From: Lishizhenia tianjinensis
Lineage (GTDB): Bacteria; Bacteroidota; Bacteroidia; Flavobacteriales_D; Crocinitomicaceae
Direction of reading: 5' to 3'
Assembly (NCBI RefSeq): GCF_900116425.1
Contig: NZ_FPAS01000003.1
Location: 124,001 to 188,000, forward strand
DNA: 64,000 bases
Positions 1 through 8,479 of this stretch are shown one piece after another (the stretch's first letter is position 1; each line of letters begins with the position of its first letter). The notes below the pieces were generated by a model. The model saw nothing but the letters and a program-made list of their open reading frames with translations. It searched no databases and was not told the origin of the DNA. A program made the translations under genes and the position numbers.

Positions 1-2
1 CC

Positions 3-686
3 TTACAACTGTTGGGGAGAAATGAAGGATTGACGATTTACGGTCCGGAAGGATTGGAAAAACTCATCAGACAACAACTAGAAATAGGTGGAGCTCACTT
101 GAATTTCAACGTTAAATTCGTCACCACCAATCCCAAAGAATCAGAACTCCTTTTCGAAGATAAATTAATAGAGATTCGTTCTATTCCTTTAAAACACAAG
201 GTCCCAACTACAGGTTTTTTAATTAAAGAGAAACCAAAAGAAAGAAACTTGATCAAAGAAGAGTTTGATAAAACAGGCCTGAGTGTAGCCTATATTCCTA
301 AACTTCGACAAGGAAAAGATGTAGAAAAAGAAGATGGAACTATCGTTAGAGCTGAAGACGTTACCCTTCCTCCAAAACGCACAAGAGCCTATGCTTTTTG
401 CTCAGATACAGCCTACAAAGAAGATATAGTTCCATTGATTAAAGGGGTCGATTTATTGTATCATGAGGCGACTTTCACCAAAGATAAAATAGAACGTGCC
501 AAAGCAACCAAACATTCTACAACCGAACAAGCTGCTACGATTGCCAAAATGGCCGAAGTAAGAAAATTAATTGTGGGTCACTTGTCTGCACGTTACAAAA
601 CCGTAGAAAAACATGAAGCTGAAACGCAAGCCATTTTTGAAAACACGCAAGTGGTAAATGATGGAGATAACTTCATCATCTACTAG
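3..686 (+). CDS. rnz: Ribonuclease Z, 3' part (5' end outside window)
   Basis: RNase Z is the metallo-beta-lactamase-fold endonuclease that removes the 3' trailer from tRNA precursors in the cytoplasm. The reading frame is open to the left edge (codons from base 3), so the TTG at 12 is internal and the gene begins outside the window. The N-terminal HxHxDH zinc motif is therefore not visible. What is visible is the late part of the family: the LLGR..LTIYGP segment just after the missing zinc loop, then FCSDT (zinc-ligand Asp), LYHEATF and GHLSARY (zinc-ligand His). The C-terminus is complete at the usual family end. The gene converges on murQ with three bases between the stops. The identification is firm; only the start is unknown. 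Confidence 0.93.
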   Translation, partial: LQLLGRNEGLTIYGPEGLEKLIRQQLEIGGAHLNFNVKFVTTNPKESELLFEDKLIEIRSIPLKHKVPTTGFLIKEKPKERNLIKEEFDKTGLSVAYIPKLRQGKDVEKEDGTIVRAEDVTLPPKRTRAYAFCSDTAYKEDIVPLIKGVDLLYHEATFTKDKIERAKATKHSTTEQAATIAKMAEVRKLIVGHLSARYKTVEKHEAETQAIFENTQVVNDGDNFIIY

Positions 687-689
687 AAT

Positions 690-1499
690 TTACTCAGCTT
701 TTCCCGCCTCAGTAGCTTTACGTACAGAACCATGTTTCAACAATAATTCTTTCGCTGCATCGTAAGCTATATTCAAGTTGTTAGAGACCATACGCGCTCC
801 TCTATCTACTAACTTATCGTTGCTCAATTGCATGTCCACCATTTTGTTTCCTTTAACGTGACCCAATTTAATCATCACGCTTGTAGAAATCATATTCAAG
901 ACTAATTTTTGAGCCGTTCCAGATTTCATACGCGTACTCCCTGTTACGAATTCTGGTCCAACCACTGGCACCATAGCATGTTGGGCTATCTCAGCCATTT
1001 TGCTTCCTGGATTACAGGTAATCGCTCCGGTTACTGCTCCTATTTCATTAGCAGCTTTCAAACCACCTATCACATAAGGTGTAGAACCTGAAGCGGCAAT
1101 TCCTACCAAAGTATCTTGTGCCGTAAACTTGTATTCTTTCAAGTCTTTCCATGCTTGATTTACATCGTCTTCGGCAAACTCTACTGCTTTTCGAATGGCA
1201 GTATCTCCACCAGCAATAATTCCGATTACCGTATTGAAATCAACACCAAAGGTTGGCGGACATTCAGAAGCATCTACCACACCTAAACGACCACTGGTTC
1301 CGGCACCGATGTAAAACAACCTCCCTCCTGCTTTCATCTTCTCGGCACAAGACTCTACAAATTCAGAAATTTCTGGAATCACCTTTTCTACTGCCAAAGC
1401 AACTTTTTGGTCTTCCTTATTCATGTTCACCAACAATTCTGAAGTGCTCATTTTCTCCAAATCGTTGTACAAACTATCGCTTTCTGTAATCTTGCTCAT
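690..1499 (-). CDS. murQ: N-acetylmuramic acid 6-phosphate etherase
   Basis: MurQ cleaves the lactyl ether of MurNAc-6-phosphate to GlcNAc-6-phosphate and lactate during cytoplasmic cell-wall recycling. The protein has the SIS sugar-phosphate fold: the GRLFYIGAGTSGRLGVVD phosphate-binding segment, the ASECPPTFG motif with the catalytic Glu, the VGIAASGSTPYV segment, and GSTRMKSGTAQK near residue 195. Length (269 aa) is somewhat short of the roughly 300 aa of other members but has all motifs. The ATG at 1499 gives the typical MSKITESDSLYNDLEKMS start; an in-frame ATG at 1538 would add 13 residues that do not resemble the family. It stands alone, convergent with rnz and divergent from the barrel protein at 1657. 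Confidence 0.92.
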   Translation of the reverse strand: MSKITESDSLYNDLEKMSTSELLVNMNKEDQKVALAVEKVIPEISEFVESCAEKMKAGGRLFYIGAGTSGRLGVVDASECPPTFGVDFNTVIGIIAGGDTAIRKAVEFAEDDVNQAWKDLKEYKFTAQDTLVGIAASGSTPYVIGGLKAANEIGAVTGAITCNPGSKMAEIAQHAMVPVVGPEFVTGSTRMKSGTAQKLVLNMISTSVMIKLGHVKGNKMVDMQLSNDKLVDRGARMVSNNLNIAYDAAKELLLKHGSVRKATEAGKAE

Positions 1500-1656
1500 A
1501 CCTTGAATTTTGGGCCAATTTACAAAAGTTCCGGTCATGTCAAATTTGTAACGTTTAAATAAATAAACATCTCAGTATGAAGAACTCCTTGACTATCGTT
1601 TCAAGTTTTAGTGATTTATGTGCATTTTTGCACAACAAAACCATTTTTCTGTTAAA

Positions 1657-2892
1657 ATGAGATTTTATCTACTTGTATTTGCGTTAGTTACCCTGCAGTC
1701 TGTTTTTGGTCAAGTTCAAGACAGTACGCAAACGGTAAAAGTGTTTATTGACTGTCCTGGATGTGATAAAAATTACTTCCGTTCGAATTTACCTTATGCC
1801 ACATTGGTAAGAGATAGGTACGTAGCAGATTGTCATATACAATTCTTCTCTCAACGCACAGGTTCAGGTGGCTCTAAATATGAGTTCCATTTTATTGGCT
1901 TAAACAAATACAGCAGCATAGTAGATACCATTCATTTTTCTGTACCCAACAATACCACAGCCCACGAGTTAAGAGAAAAGCAATTGCATTATTTAAAAAT
2001 TGGATTGGTTAGTTTTTGGATTAAAAACAACACTACCGATCACATCGCAGTTCTTTTACAAAACAGTCCAGTAAAGGAAGAAAAGCCAAAAGACAAGTGG
2101 AAAAACTGGGTCTTTTCTATTAACACGAGTATTTACACGGATGGACAAGCCTCCTACACAAACTTCAGCAATAACAATTCTATTTCGGCCGAGCGAGTTA
2201 GAGAACAAGACAGAATTGACGTTGGAGGATGGTACAATTACCAACGTAAAAAATACATCCTGAATGATCCAGACACGATAGTTTACAACATTCAAAAATC
2301 CAATGCAGTAGATTTAACCTACACGCGTGCTTTGGGTAAAAAGCTCTCTGCTGGTGCCTTCACCAATGCTGGTTCTTCCATTTACAACAATTATGATTTC
2401 TACGGAACGCTAAAAGGTGCACTGGAATACAACATTTATGATTATGCAGAGTCTAACAACAAACAAATTCGTTTAGGTTATAAATTAGGTCCGCGTTTTA
2501 ACGATTATATAGATACAACGGTTCACAACCAAATTGAAGAATTGCTATGGCAGCAAACGCTTAGTACCGACATGAAATTTAAAAAGCCTTGGGGAAACAT
2601 TAGTTACTCTGTGAGCTGGAACAATTACATGAACGATATACAGCTCAATTCTTTAAACAACTGGGTTAGTTTAAACATTCGAGTATTCAAAGGACTCAGC
2701 TGGCGTATGAGTGGTAGTTTTAGAATCATTAAAGACCAAGTGAACTTAGAACGTGGTGAAGCCAGTTACGAAGAAGTACTCTTGCAACAAACCCAATTGG
2801 CAACAGCCTACAATTATTGGTTAAGTACAGGTTTGAGCTTCACCTTCGGAAGCATCTACAACGATGTAGTTAACCCAAGATTTGGTTATTAA
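1657..2892 (+). CDS. DUF4421-like / unknown outer-membrane beta-barrel protein
   Basis: The product is not recognised beyond being an exported outer-membrane protein. From the ATG at 1657 there is a clear signal peptide ending in SVFGQ, so the upstream in-frame ATG at 1618 is rejected. Residues 20-130 form a soluble segment with two Cys in a CPGCDK motif that may be redox or structural. From about residue 150 to the end, alternating hydrophobic and polar strands with aromatic girdles and a C-terminal GSIYNDVVNPRFGY end suggest a 12-14-strand barrel. It is followed after about 150 bp by a strong terminator and is not obviously in an operon. Function is unknown; an adhesin or porin role would be guesswork. 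Confidence 0.6.
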   Translation: MRFYLLVFALVTLQSVFGQVQDSTQTVKVFIDCPGCDKNYFRSNLPYATLVRDRYVADCHIQFFSQRTGSGGSKYEFHFIGLNKYSSIVDTIHFSVPNNTTAHELREKQLHYLKIGLVSFWIKNNTTDHIAVLLQNSPVKEEKPKDKWKNWVFSINTSIYTDGQASYTNFSNNNSISAERVREQDRIDVGGWYNYQRKKYILNDPDTIVYNIQKSNAVDLTYTRALGKKLSAGAFTNAGSSIYNNYDFYGTLKGALEYNIYDYAESNNKQIRLGYKLGPRFNDYIDTTVHNQIEELLWQQTLSTDMKFKKPWGNISYSVSWNNYMNDIQLNSLNNWVSLNIRVFKGLSWRMSGSFRIIKDQVNLERGEASYEEVLLQQTQLATAYNYWLSTGLSFTFGSIYNDVVNPRFGY

Positions 2893-2960
2893 TAACTTAC
2901 CGTTAAATCAATCAAATTATCCCTTAAGAGTTTATTCAAAAAATGGAAAGACTTCTATTG

Positions 2961-2968
2961 TATATTTG
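2961..2968 (+). promoter_or_regulatory. Orphan Bacteroidota -7 element (TATATTTG)
   Basis: Perfect match to TAnnTTTG in a stretch without a gene, about 75 bp before a strong terminator on the same strand. No good -33 TTG is seen at the usual distance, so it could be chance. If active it would drive a transcript of roughly 110 nt. The rest of the 2893-3210 gap holds only two terminators. Confidence 0.3.
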
Positions 2969-3041
2969 AGTTATACACAACGAATATCTGTAGTAAGTAA
3001 TTTTCGTTTGTTTTTGGTTTTTAGTACATAGTAGTGCTTTT

Positions 3042-3087
3042 CCTGATTTGAATCTTGTATCGCTCAACATTCAGATCAGGTTTTTTT
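3042..3087 (+). terminator. Rho-independent terminator
   Basis: Twelve-base-pair stem (CCTGATTTGAAT against ATTCAGATCAGG, one G-U pair), 15-nt loop, followed by seven T on the plus strand. It ends the transcript of the barrel protein gene or of an orphan transcript starting near 2975. Confidence 0.85.
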
Positions 3088-3103
3088 ATGCCCTATTATT
3101 TCA

Positions 3104-3137
3104 CAAAAAAAACGTCTGCATGGCAACACAGACGTTT
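3104..3137 (-). terminator. Rho-independent terminator
   Basis: Perfect nine-base-pair stem AAACGTCTG/CAGACGTTT, with a run of T on the minus strand after it. It lies 70 bp beyond the stop of the minus-strand gene at 3211-3753. Confidence 0.85.
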
Positions 3138-3210
3138 GATTATTTGAGACAAGTATAGCAAGCAATAAGCTAAGGACTTATTGTTCCGATAATTCGATTG
3201 AAGGGGTAAA

Positions 3211-3753
3211 TTAACCCACCATTTTGTAACGCTTAAAGAAAGCGTCCCAGTTCCAAACAAAACTATCCATTACCTCATCCATTCTTTTAAGGAACAAGGG
3301 GTTTGGACATTTCATTTTTTTAAAGTATCCATCCTGATAATCATTCAATTGATACTTATGGAACATACCCTTACTCATGGCATAGTGCATGTTTTTAGAG
3401 GGATGATTTACACGCGCCATAAACTTCTTGTAGTTGTTCAAGTGCTCATCAAAAACATCCTTCGTCATTCCAAAAATATCTGCAAACTTTTCTTTGATTA
3501 AGTTTTCCAAATCCGCACATTGCTGTGCATCGAAATGATCACTTAAAAAGCTCAAGTTGGCTACGATTACGATCATCGTAAAATGACCATCAGAATAATT
3601 CTCTAAATTAGGAACTGTAACAAATGCAGGGTCTTCTTTGATGAGCTCTACAACTTCATCAAAACCTTTATCCACACAATCCAGCATGGCATTAACAAAT
3701 ACATTTGCTAACTGCTCGTCTGAAAGTTTTCTTCTGAAAAGTGTTTTTAACAT
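3211..3753 (-). CDS. Unknown cytoplasmic protein, 180 aa
   Basis: No family is recognised. The protein is mostly alpha-helical, soluble and mildly acidic, without signal peptide or membrane segment. The N-terminal third (LSDEQLANVFVNAMLDCVDKG) and the middle (LIKEKFADIFGMTKDVFDEHLNNY) read as amphipathic helices; the C-terminus is rich in aromatic residues (FVWNWDAFFKRYKMVG). It is a single-gene unit with its own terminator. The adjacent efflux operon lies on the other strand, so there is no operon context. The start ATG at 3753 is the only good choice. Confidence 0.6.
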   Translation of the reverse strand: MLKTLFRRKLSDEQLANVFVNAMLDCVDKGFDEVVELIKEDPAFVTVPNLENYSDGHFTMIVIVANLSFLSDHFDAQQCADLENLIKEKFADIFGMTKDVFDEHLNNYKKFMARVNHPSKNMHYAMSKGMFHKYQLNDYQDGYFKKMKCPNPLFLKRMDEVMDSFVWNWDAFFKRYKMVG

Positions 3754-3989
3754 TGTGCTACGTTTACCTACGATTAAGACAAAGTTAAAGAAGAATGAAG
3801 CCTTTAAAATAAGGGGTTCCGCAACTTTATTAACGAAGTTATTAACAACTCCAAACGTTTATAACACGTTTTCTGTGTATAAGCCTAAAACCTCTTGAAA
3901 GCACTTTTCACCTTTGATAGAAAAAAACTAGGCACTTCATCACCGAATGACTTATTTTTAACACAAAATACTCACAACACAGCTTGAAC

Positions 3990-5105
3990 ATGAAAGCAAG
4001 AAACATCGTCCTTATTATCCTTGGATTATTACTAGTCGTTCTTATTTACGGACCCATACTTAGTAAAGGACAAGGGCCAAAAACCAAAACAAACACAGAA
4101 TCGGCAACGATAGTACCTGTGATTAAGGCAAAAAACCAAACCGCTCAGGTAGATTTTGAAGCCTATGGTCAAGTTACCCCCTACACCGAGATCAATGTCG
4201 TATTCGAAGTTCAGGGAAAACTATTGCAAGGAGATAAAAAGTTAAAGCCCGGACATAGTTTTAAGAAAGGAAGTGTTTTGTACAGCGTTGATCAATCGGA
4301 AGAATTGTACGCCATTTACGCCCGTCGCTCTTCTTTCAACGCAATGTTGGTGAATTTAATGGCTGACATTGAATTAGACTTTCCGCAAGAATTAGAAAAA
4401 TGGAAAAATTTCATTCGCCAAATAGACGATAGAAAAAACCTTCCAGAGCTGCCATCTTTCAACTCAGATAAAGAAAAACGTTTCATTAACAGCAGAAATA
4501 TTGCTACAGAATACTACAGCATTAAATCGGCCGAAACTCGTTTAAGCAAATACATTTACCGCGCACCTTTTGATGGTACTATAGTTGAAACTTATGCCGA
4601 GGAAGGATCTTATGTTTCACCGGCAACTAGTATTGCTAAAATTGTGAAGACAGGAGACTACGAAGTTAAGGTCCCGATTAAAAAGGAAGAGTTAAATCAC
4701 TTTACAAATGCTCAACAACTATGGTTCTTGGCTCCTAATAAAGACACTGTTGGTACGGGGAAAATTATTAGAACCTCAAACGTGGTGAACCAACAAACAC
4801 AAAGTATAGACACTTACCTTTCTATAACGCCTATAAACGGACACAAAGTTTACCAAGGAGATTTCTTAAATCTATCCTGTGCAGAAAAATTAGAAATGCA
4901 GACCGTTACACTTCCCCACACTGCAGTTGTAGACAATAACATTCAAATTTTGGAAGACAGTTTATTGCAAACGGTGAACGTTAGAAATATGGGGTATAAA
5001 GGAGACAGTTTACTCATTGCGGGTATTCCGGAAAATGCTCAAGTACTTTGCTCTTTCCTTCAAAACGCAAGTACTGAAACGAAATACGAAGCTGTAGAAA
5101 AATAA
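3990..5105 (+). CDS. RND efflux periplasmic adaptor (membrane fusion protein)
   Basis: Periplasmic adaptor that links an inner-membrane RND pump to an outer-membrane channel. The ATG at 3990 is chosen over a TTG two codons upstream. One N-terminal membrane anchor (residues about 5-22) is followed by a lipoyl-type half (FEAYGQVTPYTEINVVFEVQGK, KKGSVLYSVD), a short helical hairpin, the second lipoyl half (YRAPFDGTIVETYAEEGSYV) and a beta-barrel domain. There is no lipobox. The hairpin is short relative to AcrA. Three bases separate it from the pump gene, and the OMF gene follows two bases after that, so the three form one tripartite operon. Substrate cannot be told from sequence; no regulator gene adjoins it. 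Confidence 0.88.
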   Translation: MKARNIVLIILGLLLVVLIYGPILSKGQGPKTKTNTESATIVPVIKAKNQTAQVDFEAYGQVTPYTEINVVFEVQGKLLQGDKKLKPGHSFKKGSVLYSVDQSEELYAIYARRSSFNAMLVNLMADIELDFPQELEKWKNFIRQIDDRKNLPELPSFNSDKEKRFINSRNIATEYYSIKSAETRLSKYIYRAPFDGTIVETYAEEGSYVSPATSIAKIVKTGDYEVKVPIKKEELNHFTNAQQLWFLAPNKDTVGTGKIIRTSNVVNQQTQSIDTYLSITPINGHKVYQGDFLNLSCAEKLEMQTVTLPHTAVVDNNIQILEDSLLQTVNVRNMGYKGDSLLIAGIPENAQVLCSFLQNASTETKYEAVEK

Positions 5106-5108
5106 GTC

Positions 5109-8100
5109 ATGAGAAATATCATTAACTTTTTTATCAAAAAACCAATATGGGCCAATGCCATTATTGCGCTTGTATTGATGTTTGGATTGTGGTCTCTCTT
5201 TAGCTTAAACAGCTCCTTCTTTCCAGAACTCGACCCCAATCAGATTAATATATCAGTAGCCTACCCCGGTGCATCTCCCAAAGAAATGGAAGATGGTATT
5301 ACCATAAAAATTGAGCAAGCTGTTAAAGGACTCCAGGACATAGAACACATAGACGCCAGCTCTTCAGAAAACTTTGCCACCATAAGCATACAGGCATATT
5401 CTGATGCAAACATGGACGATTTGTTGAGTGATGTTGAAAATGCTGTAAACTCCATAAACAGTTTCCCGGCAGGTGCTGAAAAACCTATCATCACACGTTT
5501 GAAAACCAATGGTATGTCGAGCGTAGTGGCCTTTGTTGGTGTTACGGCAAAAGACCCGAGTATTAAGCGAACGGACCTGGCAGAAATGGCCAATAAAATT
5601 GAGCGCGACTTACTCAACACGAAAGTCATTACTCAAATCACCAAGCAAGGTTTTCCTGAAAAAGAAATAAGTATCAACATCAGAGAAAATGACTTGTTGC
5701 GCTACAATATTTCCATGGAAGAAATTGCCGCAAAAGTGGGTGCTTTAAACAACGACATTACGGCAGGTATGATACGTGGCGGTGCTGAAGAGATGTCTAT
5801 TCGTTACAACAGTAGAACTACAAACGTTCGAGAACTTGGCGAATTCATCATCAGAACGATGCCCTCAGGAGAATCTGTACGCTTAAAGGATATAGCCGAT
5901 GTTACTTTAGGGTTTGCCGAAGATTCTCAAACCTCAACCTTCAACGGTTCTGCATCTATTTCCTTTCAAATTGAAAAAACCCTGGATGAAGATTTATCCA
6001 TGATAGCCGAAGAGGTATACGCCTACAAAGACAAATTCAACCAAGAACATGAAGACTATTCTTTTGAAGTTTACTATGAATTTGACTCTTTACTAAAACA
6101 ACGTATTGACCTCCTTACCGAAAACGGAATGTTCGGTTTAGTACTCGTACTTTTAGCTTTAGGACTTTTCTTAAATGTCCGCTTAAGTGCCTGGGTAGCC
6201 TTTGGTATTCCTTTTTCTTTCTTAGGAATGTTTATCCTTGGTATGACTTACGGCATTACCATCAACATGATTTCTTTGTTCGGAATGATACTCGTTGTGG
6301 GGATTTTGGTAGATGATGGAATTGTAATTGCCGAAAACATTTACAGTCATTACGAAAAAGGGAAATCTGCATCTAAAGCGGCTATAGATGGAACCATGGA
6401 GGTATTGCCTTCTGTTTTCACTTCCGTACTTACAACCATAGTTGCTTTCTCTGTACTTCTTTTTGTAGAAGGATTAGAAATGATGCGAGAAATGGCCTTT
6501 GTTGTAATTTCTTGTTTGGTCTTTTCTCTCGTTGAAGCCTTCTTTGTTTTACCCTCTCACTTGGCTTCCAAAAAAGTACTTAATGATAAAAATGAAACCA
6601 GCATCAAACTTCCTTTTGGAATTCTTTTGATGGTATTAGGAGTTGTACTTATTTATTTCGGATCTTACCTTTTACCAAGTGAGGTAAGTTATGCAACAGG
6701 ACTTATACCGTTTACCTTAATGATATTGGGTGCAGGTTTGTTCTATTATGCCTACACGAAATCGCCTGCAGAAAATGGTGTAAGAAAAGGAATCAACCTG
6801 TTTATTCGTTTTATCAGAGACAAGGCCTTTGCCGATATGCTACAAATGTTCATGGGTATGAAATGGAAAAAAGCCTATCGTTTAAGTTTCTTTTTCCCTT
6901 TCGCCTTTGTGATAAGCGTGATTATATTATTTAATTCAGGTAAAATTGCCTTTACCTTTTTCCCCAATATTCCACCCGACTTTTTTAATGTCGAGGTAGC
7001 TTATACTCCTGGAGATAATAAAGCACAAACCGATCAATTCTTAAAAACTGCAACACAAATTCTTTTGGAAGAAAACGAAAGAATCATTGCAGAAACTGGC
7101 GATACGATGTTAACCTATTACACAACCAATATAGGTGCAACGATGAACATCGGTCAAGCCGGTAACCATACAGGAATGTTGAGTATCTATTACGAAGGTG
7201 AGGATGCAAAATACCCGGTAGACACCCTTATGAATCGCATCACGCGCAGAGTGAGAGCAACAGACATAGGTAAATTAAGCAATGAAATCTTCGTAGGTTC
7301 CTTTGGGCGTTTTGGTGCTGATATAGAATTTGGACTTTCTTCGCAAGACAATGCTGAATTGGAAATGGCCAAAGAAATGTTCCGTACAGAATTGGAAAAC
7401 AAAAAAGGAGTTGCCAATGTGAAAGACAACATGCCTCCAGGACGACAAGAGGTATTTATAGAGCTTCTTCCTCAAGCAGAAATTTACGGCATTGGAAAAT
7501 CTCAAGTGATTGCCCAAATTAGAAATGGATTCTTCGGTAGAGAAGCACAGCGTATCATCATAGGAAATGATGAAGTGAAAATATGGGTGCGTTATCCTCA
7601 GCAAGACAGAAGCTCTCTTTCAGATTTAAAGAAAATGCGCATTAAAATGGCAGATGGAACAGCTGTGCCACTAACAAGCATTGCGAGTTTTTCTATGGGT
7701 AGAGGTCCCGTGAGTTTAAAAAGAAGAGATGGCCAACGCCAAGTTAAGGTGGACGCCAAATGTCTTTTTCCAGATAGTGTTGCTGTTTTTAACCAAGCCA
7801 TCATTAAAGACATAATTCCTAAAGTGGAAGCTTTACACCCATCTGTTAGTTTTAGTAAACTTGGTCAATTCGAAAGAAGTCAGAAAACCGGAAACTCCAT
7901 GGCGTATATGACTATGATCGTTTTGGTGGTGATGATTATGATAGTGATGTTACACTTCACCTCACTCTACCAAGCCTTTTTAATTATGTTGGTAATTCCT
8001 GCAGGGATAGCTGGAGCTATACTCGGACACGGAATCGTAGGCATACCGGTATCCATCTTAAGTCTTTTCGGAATGATAGCACTTCTTGGGGTATTGATCA

Positions 8101-8477
8101 ACGATGCTGTCGTTTTCTTGGATAGGCACAATCAATTAATTGAAGAGGGATACACTTCGCGCGCCGCTGTTTATGAAGCTGCCATTTCTAGATTCCGTCC
8201 AATTCTATTAACAACCATAACTACGGTAAGTGGACTTCTCCCCTTGATAGCCGAGAAAAGCATGCAAGCTCAATTCCTTATACCTATGGCAGTTTCCATT
8301 GCCTTTGGAGTCTTGTTTGGAACTTTCTTCATCTTACTTTGCTTTCCTGTTGCCATCTTATTTGGGAATGATGTAAAACGAACTTTCCATTGGCTTAGAA
8401 AGGGAGAACTGGTGAGTCATGAAGAAATAGAAACCGCCAATAAAGTGAACAAACATATAGAAGCTCAAGAACTATAA
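5109..8477 (+). CDS. RND family efflux pump, inner-membrane permease (AcrB/HAE type)
   Basis: Proton-driven inner-membrane transporter of the resistance-nodulation-division superfamily. At 1122 aa it is slightly longer than AcrB. The first membrane helix is at residues 13-32, followed by a large periplasmic loop with porter subdomains (FFPELDPNQINISVAYPGASPKEME). TM4 carries the proton-relay acidic pair in VVGILVDDGIVIAEN. An insertion of extra hydrophobic sequence at residues about 500-550 (two added membrane helices) is unusual for the family. The second half repeats the fold and ends with the LGVLINDAVVFLDR and FRPILLTTITTVSGLLPL helices. It is the middle gene of the adaptor-pump-channel operon. 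Confidence 0.92.
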   Translation: MRNIINFFIKKPIWANAIIALVLMFGLWSLFSLNSSFFPELDPNQINISVAYPGASPKEMEDGITIKIEQAVKGLQDIEHIDASSSENFATISIQAYSDANMDDLLSDVENAVNSINSFPAGAEKPIITRLKTNGMSSVVAFVGVTAKDPSIKRTDLAEMANKIERDLLNTKVITQITKQGFPEKEISINIRENDLLRYNISMEEIAAKVGALNNDITAGMIRGGAEEMSIRYNSRTTNVRELGEFIIRTMPSGESVRLKDIADVTLGFAEDSQTSTFNGSASISFQIEKTLDEDLSMIAEEVYAYKDKFNQEHEDYSFEVYYEFDSLLKQRIDLLTENGMFGLVLVLLALGLFLNVRLSAWVAFGIPFSFLGMFILGMTYGITINMISLFGMILVVGILVDDGIVIAENIYSHYEKGKSASKAAIDGTMEVLPSVFTSVLTTIVAFSVLLFVEGLEMMREMAFVVISCLVFSLVEAFFVLPSHLASKKVLNDKNETSIKLPFGILLMVLGVVLIYFGSYLLPSEVSYATGLIPFTLMILGAGLFYYAYTKSPAENGVRKGINLFIRFIRDKAFADMLQMFMGMKWKKAYRLSFFFPFAFVISVIILFNSGKIAFTFFPNIPPDFFNVEVAYTPGDNKAQTDQFLKTATQILLEENERIIAETGDTMLTYYTTNIGATMNIGQAGNHTGMLSIYYEGEDAKYPVDTLMNRITRRVRATDIGKLSNEIFVGSFGRFGADIEFGLSSQDNAELEMAKEMFRTELENKKGVANVKDNMPPGRQEVFIELLPQAEIYGIGKSQVIAQIRNGFFGREAQRIIIGNDEVKIWVRYPQQDRSSLSDLKKMRIKMADGTAVPLTSIASFSMGRGPVSLKRRDGQRQVKVDAKCLFPDSVAVFNQAIIKDIIPKVEALHPSVSFSKLGQFERSQKTGNSMAYMTMIVLVVMIMIVMLHFTSLYQAFLIMLVIPAGIAGAILGHGIVGIPVSILSLFGMIALLGVLINDAVVFLDRHNQLIEEGYTSRAAVYEAAISRFRPILLTTITTVSGLLPLIAEKSMQAQFLIPMAVSIAFGVLFGTFFILLCFPVAILFGNDVKRTFHWLRKGELVSHEEIETANKVNKHIEAQEL

Positions 8478-8479
8478 AC

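Noticed and set aside
1500-1538. N-terminal extension of MurQ to ATG 1538.
   Set aside because: The extra 13 residues do not resemble MurQ; the ATG at 1499 gives the family start.
7275-7604. Antisense ORF of 109 codons inside the first RND pump gene, and many similar antisense or out-of-frame ORFs elsewhere.
   Set aside because: They overlap well-supported genes throughout, have no family features and follow codon structure of the real gene.
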